From Bondarzewia mesenterica (Eukaryota; Basidiomycota; Agaricomycetes; Russulales; Bondarzewiaceae): a stretch of 64,000 nt of DNA. The notes under the pieces were generated by a model. The model was not told the DNA's origin, searched no databases, and was given only the letters and a program-made list of their open reading frames with translations. Position 1 is the first letter of the stretch; each line of letters opens with the position of its first letter. The stretch is from NCBI GenBank assembly GCA_004802705.1, contig SGPL01000087.1, forward strand, positions 1 to 64,000, given 5' to 3'. Positions 48,949-59,937 of this stretch are shown piece by piece. The position numbers were made by a program, and so were the translations under genes.

Positions 48949-51900
48949 CTCGGAGAGAGGTGAATTAGAGTCTGGAGAGAGTGTTATATGCGACGCGGGT
49001 GAGAGGCAAGTGGCAAAAGGCAAGAGGGAGCTGCGCAGCAACTGCGCCTGCTCGCGCTGAGCGCTCAGCCACGTAACCTTCCCACCCTCGGCGTTCTTCT
49101 GCTCAATTCTTGCCGTATCGGCCCGTCTTCGGCCCTCGTCGGCCTCATTTCGCCTGTTCTACCGACCGCGCCGCAATCTCATACGCCTACGCCGCAGACA
49201 CTCAGAGGGTACATATGTACCAATTGCAAAGGATCGCAAAACTCTTCGCCATCTGCTATTCACTGAGCAAAATCTTTTCTATGTTCTCTGCTTTTCCAGG
49301 CAAAAGTCTGACCATCTTCCTGTTTCAGGTATGCTCTTGATGGTCCTCTGAGTCCGAGTCCGTTGTCTCCGTACCCCTACCATGTCCTCTATGGCTACTG
49401 AATACGCTCTCTGGGAGTATCCACAGGAAATAGAGCAATTCATTGGTACACGTTGCTACCGTGCTCGTTTACCGCCGTTACTTCACGATCTCTCAATTCA
49501 TCATGGCCGTGATCGATTCGTGGCCTTGCAACCCGTTAGCCTTCCCCTCCGCGCTCACATCCTCCATACCGTACAAAGTTCAAAACTCCGACCCATGTCC
49601 TTGGACCCCTACAATAATCTCTGTCCGCCGCGGCTCCTCAGGCTTCGTCCCACATCATTCGGGTCTGATATTTGCTTTCAGCCCACTCAGATCGGGTTAG
49701 ACATATCCCTTGTTAAGTCAGAGTCCATCCTTCGCTCATCCAATGGCAGGTCATCATGCTTGGATGCACTGCTTGGTATGTCAGCCCATGTTTACGGTCT
49801 GACTGTGCCCCATTTGGACGAGCATACAATCCGTCATCTTGTCGTTTGACAGGCCGGAAGCTGGCCTCACACCAGTCATGGGTACGCGCTCTGAGGTGCA
49901 CCACTCACTCATGCCGTCCTTCACAGCCTTTTCAAAACTTTCGTCACGCAGGTGCGCTTACTCTTTGACAGCGCTCACCTCCAGTTACAGGACCTCCCCT
50001 ATTTGTTCGATCCGTCCCAGGTCAGTATTTGGAATCAAACCATCCACCTGTGAACAATGACTCCACCTGCGAACAATGACCTCCAATTATAAACAGCTTG
50101 TCGAATCTGTCGTTACCGCCTGACTGCTTGGCTGCCAGGCTGGAGACGTTCTTTGGCTCCACACTACACAGTATTCATCATGCCATCCATCAAACACAAT
50201 CTCTCGTTGCTTGCCATCCATCACTCGTCACGAGTCATGACTCCCACTGCCTGCCTGAAGGGTCACTGGCTAATTGATTCATGATGCTTTGTGTTCGCAT
50301 TAATGTCGTATGGAATTTCAACACTGTAGCTCTCTCTCTTGGCTCTTGGTAACGAGCTTAGATCCTTAGAATGACCACGAAGATAAATTTCGTCCGGATA
50401 TCTCATTAGATCGAGGGGTCATAAACAAATATCACCCGACGGAGGCGCGCTTGTTCGACTTCAATGCTCAACAATTGGAAGATACTTATTTTCGATCACT
50501 TCGGCATGACAATACAGTATTATACAGCATCGCCTCAGTGTTCTAGTAGGAGGAATCAAAATTCAATGCTAAAGATAAGCTTGTTTTCAAATCCAGGAAT
50601 GCGAGGCGGTGCTTGATAGCGTCACCCTCCACCACGTCTTGACGGAATAACCCAAGACAAAATTGAAGGGTACTTGTGTAGTGACAAAGAAATCGGTCAA
50701 TGCTAATGACAAGAGAGCATTGATATTTTCACCGGAGATTGCACAGCCTATCCTGATTGAATGGCAACGGGATTATCGTCTTGCAAGTGGAGATGACAGT
50801 GAGCAGACGTGGACGGCCGCCTTTTTTAGGGGGGGTGGAGGATGCTCAAAGACGTCGACCAGTTCTCATTCATGACTGCAACGGTCAACAATGCAGCTGC
50901 TCGACCTAACCGAACACCGACATAGTTCACCCTAACTGCGACTGCCGACGCAGAGCGCATCCTCGCCCGACCCTCAAGCCATGGGCGGGCGGCGGACAGG
51001 ATTGAGTTCCTTGTGTTCATCTTTATATTTTCGAAGTAGGGTTCCGCCACCTACTGGACAATAAAACGGATCTGGTGCTCGACTAGAAAAGGGAGGGGAT
51101 CTGATGCAATTGCAGGCCGGGTAGCTGCCTACATAGGTGCACACTGTCGACATTATCCTCTAAGCTACCAATGCCCAGAAGGTCTCTAGAACATGACATC
51201 AACGTAGTCGCCCAGGCACTGTTCTCCTGGCATATGTTGTGATACACGCACCAACAGGTTTTCGCCACCCTACTGGAAATGGAACAACAGACAGTGAATT
51301 GGCATGCCCGCGGCTGGCTAGGCAACGCCTTTGAATATCCGTCCGCATGTTCGACTTGTCTGATCACGGACAGAGGTGACGAACGATGACCCGAGAAGTG
51401 TATTTTGGGGCGATGTTCCGAGTTCCTACAGCGTGTCAGGGCCTTGAGTTCACAGCACGGTTGTTGGCGTGAGGGGAGCTTCTGAAACCCTACATCAACC
51501 CTGCACGTTTGCGGTGCGTTTACCTCGCGCCTATAAAGTGAAGGCGAACGTATAAACGAGGACGGAGGAGGTGAAAGACAAACTCGTAAACGCCAGGATG
51601 ATGAGATTGGTGAAGTATAATGTGAAAATTGCACGTTACCGCGACAAATTCGACGAAGGGTTCCCAGCAACAAGAATTATGGTCTTATACAAAATCCCTA
51701 CTCGCGTCAAGCATCGTGGATTGACACATGGACGTGGTCCGAACATCATGAAACCCCTTGATAGAGATGCCGTATCGTATCCAGTACTATCGAGATTTTA
51801 TCACCGTGATGATGCATGCAGTCTATCTGCATGATACTGGCTTCGGTCAATCAGAAGGCCTAGGATAAATATCACTTATAGGAATATATCAGATCAGGTG

Positions 51901-52303
51901 AACTTTACCGTGTATCGATAAAATCGGAGAGTCATGACAATGCACGCTCTGCAATGACCTACCTTGGGAGTCATACTCGCACCTCAGGCTATCAAGAAAA
52001 GAATACGTGAATTCTGTCAAAAGAGAAAACGGATTGTACAACACCAGCTAGCCTTGAGGATTGAATAATTAGTATCAGCACCGTCCATGATTCAAACCAT
52101 CTCGGTGACATCTGAGACGGTTTATATATCCAGGCCAAGCAGACGATAAAAATCGACCATTAGTCACTTACGCCAACAGTGAGACTGATTCTGGATTGGA
52201 CTGTCGAGCACATAGAACCTCATATAACTCACCGAAATGCCAGCGATCGAGGTGGAAGTCTTGTACATCAAGTCAAGTTATTACTATTTTTTCGAAAACA
52301 TAA
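48949..52303. other. Gene-poor region
   Basis: About 3.3 kb with no recognised gene. An ORF at 49382-49849 (plus; MSSMATEYALWEYPQEIEQF at its start) and one at 51083-51673 (minus, 196 codons) have no known content. A near-palindrome, ACTCGTCACGAGTCA, lies at 50223-50237, the same word as at 8569-8583. GCCACCTACTGGA (51047) and GCCACCCTACTGGA (51264) are a short imperfect repeat. The left end must hold the promoter of the C2H2 gene at 47870-48948. Confidence 0.35.
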
Positions 52304-52414
52304 GCCCGCCTAGCTCAATCGGATAGAGCGTCAGACTCTTACTAAGAAGGCGGGCAACTAAGTTGCTTGACATGTGACATCTGAAGGCTGCGAGTTCGAC
52401 CCTCGCGGTGGGCT
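52304..52414 (+). tRNA. tRNA-Lys(CTT) with intron
   Basis: Acceptor stem GCCCGCC (52304-52310) pairs with GGTGGGC (52407-52413); the discriminator is T 52414. The D-arm TAGCTCAATCGGATAGAGC and the T-arm GCGAGTTCGACCCTCGC are standard. The anticodon loop carries CTT at 52338-52340, between TCAGA and TCTGA stems. A 37-nt intron lies at 52342-52378, one base after the anticodon, the standard place for nuclear tRNA introns. Odd feature: the intron contains GGCGGGC (52349-52355), an exact complement of the 5' acceptor strand. The gene lies about 260 bases upstream of the m-AAA protease start. Confidence 0.93.
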
Positions 52415-52674
52415 AGTTTTATTGTCACACGTCCAAAGGCACTCTTTCTTTCTCTCCAAGACTTGATGTAAAGCAGCAATAACCTGAGGTTGGGTTGGGG
52501 AGGAAGTTTTTCCAACCACTTCTGGGGAGGGACGAATCATATAATGTGACCCTAGATTCGGGTTCTCTGGAGGACACGCCATCTTTGCGCGGCGGCATGG
52601 CGGACTCGGCAAAAGGCGCAGGACTCGTTCTGCTCCCTCAACCGTTCACCTCGCTTTTCCGTGTCTCTTTCCCC

Positions 52675-55173
52675 ATGCTTTCACGCTCTCTTCGTGCTTC
52701 CCGTTTTGCGACCCGTCGTCTCATTCCTGCTACTTCTACCTCACGATGGCAGCGATCATTCGCTACTCCTACCGGCGACCACAAGCCTGACTCAACAGCG
52801 CAAAAGGGAAAGGAGAAGGAGGATGCGACAAAGTCAGACGAGCCCAAGAAGACGGAATTAAGCGGCCTTGAGGGCTTTTTCCAACGCTATCATCAGCAAC
52901 AACAGCAGCAGCAATCGCAGGACAAGCGCGAAAACGGTCAACAATCCAAGCCTCCTCCGGGCGGCAGTAACAACGGGTTCAACTCGAACCAGCTTGCGAT
53001 GCTGGCAACTGCAGCTGTTATCTTCTATACATTGACCACCTCCGGCTCTTCCTCGTCACGCGAAATTACATGGCAGGAATTCCGCACGGCGTTTTTGGAC
53101 AAAGGCCTCGTCGACAAGCTCACCGTCGTGAACCGGCAAAAGGTCCGTGTCAAATTGCATTCAAATGCGACGGGACAGATGTATCCCACCGTCGCCCTGT
53201 CTTCTGGGGATTACTACTTCTCCATCGGCAGCGTCGAGGCTTTCGAGCGCAGGCTGGACGAGGCGCAGAACGAACTCGGTATTCCCTCGCATGAGCGCAT
53301 ACCCGTCGCCTACCATGACGAGATCTCCGCTTTCAGCGCCCTTCTCAACTTTGCTCCCACCATTCTCTTCGCGGGTCTACTCCTCTACATGTCCCGTCGT
53401 GCGGGCGGCGGTGCAGGTAGTGGCCCTGGTGGGATCTTCAGCATCGGGAAGAGCAGGGCAAAGATGTTCAATAAGGACACCGCGGTAAAGGTCAAGTTCC
53501 AGGATGTTGCTGGTATGGACGAAGCCAAGGAGGAGATCATGGAGTTCGTCAAATTCTTGAAGGACCCCGTCAAGTACGAGAAGCTAGGTGCGAAGATACC
53601 TCGCGGTGCTATCCTTTCCGGTCCTCCTGGAACGGGAAAGACGTTGCTGGCCAAGGCCACGGCTGGGGAGGCTGGCGTCCCCTTCCTCTCTGTCTCTGGT
53701 TCTGAGTTTGTTGAGATGTTCGTTGGTGTCGGTTCCTCGCGCGTCCGCGACCTCTTTGCCTCGGCCAAGAAGCTCGCCCCCTGCATCATCTTCATTGATG
53801 AAATCGATGCCATTGGCAAGTCGCGCGGAAAGGGAGGTAGCATGGGCGGTAACGATGAGCGCGAGTCGACGCTCAACCAACTGCTGGTTGAGATGGACGG
53901 TTTCGGCACACAAGAGCATGTCGTCGTCCTCGCGGGTACCAATAGACCCGATGTACTCGATCCTGCGCTCATGCGTCCTGGACGGTTCGATCGACACATC
54001 GCCATTGACCGACCAGATGTATCCGGACGCAAGGGTATCTTCAAGGTTCACCTCGGACCACTCCGCCTATCTAGCAATCTTCCCGAAACCGGCACGTTTG
54101 CTCACAAGCTCGCCGTGCTTACGCCTGGATTCTCTGGTGCCGATATCGCAAACGTGTGCAATGAAGCGGCGTTGCATGCCGCGCGCCGTTCATCGGAGTA
54201 CGTCGAGGAGAGGGATTTCGAGAGCGCCATTGAGCGAGTCATTGCGGGCTTGGAACGCAAGTCGCGGGTGTTGAGCCCTGATGAGAAGAGGACGGTTGCC
54301 TATCATGAAGCGGGCCATGCTATTTGTGGATGGTTTCTGGAGCACGCAGACCCTTTATTAAAGGTCAGCATCATCCCGCGTGGAGTTGGGGCGTTGGGAT
54401 ATGCTCAGGTATGCCACTTTTTTTTTCATTCGGGAGGCTTCCGCTCATTTCTCCTTCGTGATTGTGTAGTATCTCCCTCCTGACCGGTATCTCTTTTCGA
54501 CCCCTCAAATGTTGGACCGCATCTGCATGACGCTTGGCGGTCGTGTTTCAGAGGAATTATTCTTTGGTACTGAGAATATCACCACGGGCGCGCAGGACGA
54601 TCTGCAGAAGATCACGCGCATGGCATTTGAGGCTTGCGCCAATTACGGGATGAACAATATTATCGGACCCGTCAGCTATGGCGGTCATGAGGGCTCGCGG
54701 GAGAGCTGGCAGAAGCCCTTCAGCGAGAAGACCGCTGAGATGTTGGACGCGGAAGTTCGCAAGATGATCACGTACGTTCTACAAATAACCTTTACCTGTG
54801 CCCGCGTGTGAATCTGGCTTACATTGGATTCGTGTTTAGCAACGCACATACGCGGACAACAGAGCTCTTGAACAAGCACCGTGAGGATGTAGAGAAGGTC
54901 GCCAAGCTCCTGCTCGAGAAGGAGGTCATCACTCGGTAGGTCTCGTCTCCCCTCGTCTGAGAAAATATTTCATGTTCATTTTTACTGACTTACCGCTGCA
55001 GTGAGGACATGATTTCGCTGCTTGGCAAGCGTCCTTTTGTAGGCAAAGCCGACGAGATGGACAAGTGGCTCGACGCGAACCGTCCTTCAGAAACCAGTGC
55101 GCCACCCCCCATGGAGGAGGGCATACCAACGCCTGACGTCGCTGCAACGCGGATAGACGACAAGTCGATATGA
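52675..55173 (+). CDS. AFG3: Mitochondrial m-AAA protease subunit, AFG3-like
   Basis: ATP- and zinc-dependent protease of the inner membrane that degrades misfolded proteins and matures ribosomal protein bL32m (MrpL32). The presequence is [20 protein letters not shown]. Two membrane segments follow ([16 protein letters not shown] and [17 protein letters not shown]). The AAA domain has Walker [14 protein letters not shown], Walker [10 protein letters not shown] and the arginine-finger motif RPGRFDR. The zinc site HEAGH lies just before an intron (54409-54469), and [20 protein letters not shown] follows. Two further short introns occur near the end. The stop is TGA 55171-55173. The N-terminus has a short poly-Gln run ([10 protein letters not shown]). 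Frame stays open upstream to 52495, but ATG 52675 gives the clear presequence. Yta12 is the alternative paralogue. Confidence 0.92.
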
Positions 55174-55474
55174 CGGGCGATACAAACCCTGCCTTCTCTT
55201 TTTTTTATTTCATACGTGTGGATAGGTGGGTCGGACGATGGGGCACTACTAAACACATGTATTTTATCTAATCTACAGCACTGCTCATGAAACCCTTACT
55301 CTCTAAATGATCTAGATTGTGCATTGTACTCTGACTGCATTGCTGGATAATGACTAGAAATAAATGCTACGATCACATCATATTCGCAACTCGACCCCAC
55401 TTCTGGTCCTCGTCAATCAATCGTAAATGGCCCATGAAATGCACGTAGATTGTTTCCCTTTCATTGACTTGGCA
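55174..55474. other. Convergent 3' region
   Basis: Between the ends of the m-AAA protease and the Dal5-type transporter. A T-rich run (TCTTTTTTTTATT) follows at about 55197. No gene seen. Confidence 0.4.
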
Positions 55475-58004
55475 CTAGAAAACATACCGGAAACCGCTCC
55501 ACAGGTCTCCCTTCTCCCTCCTCGCATCCTCGATGCTATCAAACGCACCATTCCGCTCCGCATTCGCATGCTTATTGTCAACGCCCGCGATGGCTTCGTC
55601 CCGCTCGCCACGCTCGCGTCGCGCATTCTCGCGCCGGAGCAGGAGGAGGTACGCGAGCGAGCAGAGCCAGCCGATGGCAATGTAAGCGAGGATGATCCCG
55701 TGGCCTAAGCTGTACCAGGGTTTGTCCTGCGCGCGATACTGGCGAGAGAGGTGGTTCATTGTCAGAAAGATGTACATCCAATCCAGCATACGCACGACGT
55801 TCGACGTTACGGCACCGTTCAAGTTGCCGCTGGGTTGGATAGGAAGAGGTCAGTACAATTGGGGATGTGGACGCGGGCGGGTTCGCTCACAATCCGATTG
55901 CCATGCCGAGGACTGCGCTGCGTTTGTAGGAACCTTCCACGTTACTTGAAACCCATGCTCTATAGCATGTAGCATAGTCAGCCAATTTCATCACGTTTCA
56001 CGTTTCGTGTCAGCATGAATTTCCATTGCGGTGCGATGGCCTGGAAACTCACACTGAATTAGCTGCAATAGAAGGCAAGTTAGAGTGCTATGCCAACTGC
56101 AAAGTAGAGAGAGATACATACGAATCGTAGGATATATTGCGCTGAAGATCATACAGTCATCAACACAAATTGTGCGCTATAGAGGCTATATTGTCAACTC
56201 ACGAGGCAGCGAGATAAATCGCAAAATACGAGAGTGATGGATTCCGAGATGCAATCAAGATGATGTAACCGACCAAACCAATGCCAAAAAGTCCCCTGCA
56301 AATACACTGGGTATCAATAACATTCAAGGAAAGTAGCAGGAGAAATACAAACCCACAGGTTGATATACCCCCTCTTGTTCTTGAAGCGATCGCCTACGAT
56401 GCCTATAACAAAGGTCATGAAGCAGGCCCACGCATATACGGGTACGGATAACAGGTTTGCAGCAGTCGCTCTGAAACCTAACTGTGAAATCATTCAATCT
56501 GACGCAAGGGAAGGTGAATGCTGACAAGATCTATCTACCTGGTTCAACACTGTCGGAGTAAACAGAGAGAACGCGAATAAGGGGCCGTCGCTACGTATAT
56601 GTTACTTTTCTATGGGTTGTTACGTCTAACAATGGGTCGCAGACTCACAATCCCATGTAGATCCCCACTGCGATAGCGGATATCAGTCCCAACGCGTTGT
56701 CAGCAGGACCAAACACTCACTCGCTATGTAGGTCTTCCAATCAGTGAGGCATTGCCAAACGTATTTCATTTGAAACTTCTCGCCGCCCGCACTGAACTGC
56801 ATATCGTCCTGCAGACGACGAACAATAAATACACCTAGCTCGTAAAATAAATAAATCATAAATTCCTCACAGAGTGTAGGGTGAGCTGGCTTACGTTCAG
56901 GCTCAGTGAGAAATTTGGCGTTGTCCGGGAAGTCTTGAATGATCCAGAAAGACGCAGAAGCAGCTACGATCGTCGCAAGCCCTTCTAGTATGAAGATCCA
57001 TGCCCAACCGGGCTTGCCTCCGATGCCGTCCATGTTCCTGATAGCGGCAGAGAGGAGACCGCCTATCGATCTCGATTCGGCATACAGTCAATCGGAAAAG
57101 GGACATAAAAACACACTGAATGCTCCAGCGATCGTGGCAGAAGTGAAGAACATCGCTATTTTCGTCCCGAGCTCGTTGCGCTTGTACCAACTGGATATGA
57201 GTAAGAGATGGTGGATGATTGGCTTGATTGATATAAAAATTTTGTGGGCGCATATACGTACCATGACAAGTAGAAGACGATGCCAGGATAGAGGCCTGCT
57301 TCTGCCAGTCCTAAGACGAATCGTAAACCTGTACCGCGAGTGAGCACTCCTGAATACGAGCATCATGCATGTATCCGCGTACCGATAAGACCACCATAGT
57401 TGTGCGCAACACCGTGCAGAGTCTTGACAAAAATCCTGAGGACAGTAGATACCAAACCACAATTGAGACGTACCATTGCTATTCCCCATATGAATACAAT
57501 AAAAGATAACCATCGTGACGGACGCAGAGATTTGAGAGCAAGATTGCTTGCAGGCTATGCATGTATGCGCGTCTCGTGAGCGGAAAGTCGCGAAAGAACC
57601 CGGAACTGTTTATATGTACACACCTCGAACAAGGAATACGGGAAGAAGAAGATCGTCAAAGCAATCAGATACTGCTTGTCCGTTATATGCAGATCGGTTT
57701 CCATACGATAAAGCTACGTGCCCACGGTACATGGTGCACACTTAGCCTGCTTTCGCCAATCATTGTATGACGACGAGTAGCTACGTACCCTCGCATTACC
57801 GATACTCCCTCGATCCAAAAAATTGAGGAAGTAAAGCAAAGCCAACCATGGAATCAACCGCAAGTCTATCTTCCGCATAAGTTTTCGCTCGTTTATTCCA
57901 GAAGTGTCGACTTCAGGGCGATAGACCCCGCTGGAGGCAGCAGGAGCAGCCCTTTCTTCGACATGGAGGTCTCTCTTGAGTTCGTAGTCGGCTTCGTCAG
58001 ACAT
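55475..58004 (-). CDS. Major facilitator transporter, anion:cation symporter (Dal5/Tna1) family
   Basis: Plasma-membrane permease of the fungal ACS family, whose members take up allantoate, nicotinate, biotin or pantothenate. The start is MSDEADYELKRDLHVEERAA; the first helix is preceded by KLMRKIDLRLIPWLALLYFL with NFLDRGSIGNA, the family's most typical motif. RFVLGLAEAGLYPGIVFYL with SWYVYAPTKF follows. The middle loop shows GKPGWAWIFILEGLATIVAA and DFPDNAKFLTEPER. The last helices end IAIGWLCSLAYLLLLRREN, then a charged tail ending WSGFRYVF. Many short introns interrupt the gene. The motif order is a good fit for the family, but the substrate cannot be read from sequence. Confidence 0.88.
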
Positions 58005-59467
58005 GATCCAAACAGTAGGGTGAGGATATTCCGTGCGGACGAGTGACGGTCTGCATGGCGACACTCATTATATTGCAGAATTCGAAACTTGTCACCGGCC
58101 GCAGTGAGATAAGATATGTGAAGAAGACTCAATTTGAAGCGCTCACGACTCGACTTATCAATTTTCGAAGCTTCGAGCTCACTAGCTGGGAACACACCTC
58201 CCATATCTAGTTCGTATCTTCACTGATGATCGAGATGATCTATCTGAATGGCTGTTAATTCATTTCAGCGCTTGACATGCTTGTTGGACAGTGCATTCAA
58301 ATTCACTCACTATCCGGCCCTCCGGCCCTCAGGCCTCAGGTAACTTAAGGTAACTTACTGTAATAGTGTCGGGTAACATAACATCCTGCGACACGCTGAG
58401 GCTCGTGCGCATCTCATAACAGGACAATCGTGGACCGCGTCTGGCGATGCTGTCAACGACCACATCGACGCCATCTGCCTCCATCTGCCCGTATTTTATC
58501 CATGAGTATCCTTGAATCGGCTAATAAAAACTCCTCGCCGCCCGCAATAATATATGAGTCCAGCATACGAGTCATTGACACGTCGGCGAGATGCTAGATA
58601 CCGGTCTCTGCCTTGGCGGCATCGAGAGGACTCAAGAGCAGATCCCGAGAGTGCTTGCCAAATTTCACGCCAGGCTTATGATGATGAACATGTCCATGAC
58701 AAACGAGACGAGGAGAATGGCCCAAAGGCGGCAGGACAGATCATTGACAATGTTGCCTCGCCGTGGCGAGCGTGAGGTTGCCGCCAGCAGAAACATCCGC
58801 GAGGATGACATTTCTGGGAAGAAATTGTGCACAATATAAATGATACGTAGCGATGCAATTGAGTAAACCTGAGGGAAAGGGTTCATGTATTATGTGAACG
58901 GAGAAGCGGAGCACAAGTCGACAGCAAAAGTGAGCCTAGATGCCCTTGGTTAGGTTTGCAATCACGTCTGAAGGGCGTGCACTTCCGATTCAAGGGAACT
59001 TAAATGACAGGGGCTAGACGATAGTTGGGAAAAACGCACATAGAACGCGCGGCCGTGCAGATGCAGGATGGTCTTTTCGTCCGCCTGTGTGCCTGGTCGT
59101 TGAGGCCGCCCTGCATGCTCATGAGGCCGCCATTGAGTCATTGAACCCAGGTAACCTAAAGCTGCGCAATCTACTTCCAGATTCCACCTCAAAGGCAATC
59201 CCGTTGTTCTTTGAGACCGGAAAACTCGCGCACGCTGCGCAGAATGAGAAAACGCTGTAGAGACCATGGTGTGAGAGGCCGCCGAGAACAGGAGAGAAAG
59301 GATAGACTCCACAGAGATATTTTGACAAATAATGCAGCGAAGGCAACATTCAATCAGGCTGTGGTATGAGCGAGTACTAGAAAAAAAACCCCCATGGCAA
59401 ATATTAGGTGGTTCGTCTTGGAGTGAGTCAATGGAGACGGAGACCACAGATGTCAGTCACAATAAGA
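58005..59467. other. Intergenic region with local repeats
   Basis: No gene is recognised; open frames around 58554-58840 and 58962-59447 have no known content. A cluster of short direct repeats lies at 58312-58360: CCGGCCCT twice, CAGGCCT/CAGGT, and TAACTTAAGGTAACTTA. Confidence 0.4.
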
Positions 59468-59499
59468 TGACGTCAGCGTGCTGACTGGGACTATATAAG
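59468..59499 (+). promoter_or_regulatory. CRE and TATA promoter
   Basis: TGACGTCA (59468-59475), a perfect CRE/ATF site, is followed 16 bases later by TATATAAG (59492-59499). Together they make the clearest core promoter in the window. It drives transcription to the right toward the 42-codon ORF. Confidence 0.65.
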
Positions 59500-59622
59500 G
59501 CACGCGGCACCCAAAACGAACTTTATTCTTTACCGCGACTTTGAAGTTTTCAATTTTGAACTTGGTCTCAACACAGTTGATATCTTGTGAGTACTCCTTT
59601 CCTTTTCTTTATTTCTCTTAGG

Positions 59623-59751
59623 ATGAGTTTTATTGCTGTGCACCAGACGGAGTGCTGTCGTACTATGGCGACAACTTTGCCAGGCCCTCATTATACGCTA
59701 GAGGGCCCTGATTCTTCTTTCTCCTTCTCTGTTATCTGTGATGTTGACTGA
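59623..59751 (+). CDS. Small 42-residue protein, unknown
   Basis: An ORF directly behind a CRE/TATA promoter. The leader has a putative 35-nt intron (59587-59621, GTGAGT to CTCTTAG) ending one base before the ATG. The peptide begins MSFIAVHQTECCRTMATTLP and ends FSVICDVD, so its last Cys is four residues from the end. That position recalls the CaaX box of basidiomycete pheromone precursors, but Asp at the X position and next to the Cys would be atypical, so I do not call it one. It has three Cys and no signal peptide. A second in-frame ATG (59665) would give 28 residues. It may instead be a leader peptide of a longer transcript that is not seen. Confidence 0.35.
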   Translation: MSFIAVHQTECCRTMATTLPGPHYTLEGPDSSFSFSVICDVD

Positions 59752-59937
59752 TAAAGTTATACCTCCTACTTATAGTGATCAATCGATCAGGAACAGTGCC
59801 GCAAGCTCCCGTAGTCAAAACCGCTCATAGCTATTCTCTTATGGTGGGACGTTTGTTTCGAATTTTTTTAATTCAGTACACTGGAACCACATTGTGATCT
59901 ATCAATTCATCTTCTTTCGCATCCATCTTACCGTCGT

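Noticed and set aside
51083..51673. Minus-strand ORF of 196 codons
   Set aside because: A frame of this length is expected about once by chance in a window of this size, and no domain or splice partner is visible.
53385..54051. Long frames opposite the m-AAA protease
   Set aside because: They are shadows of a strongly biased, well-conserved coding region.
59140..59170. GGGTTCAA-like T-arm word on the minus strand
   Set aside because: No stems pair around it.
59623..59751. Mating pheromone precursor (CaaX-like end)
   Set aside because: The end C-D-V-D has Asp where aliphatic residues and a small X residue are expected, and there is no receptor gene nearby. Kept as a small ORF only.
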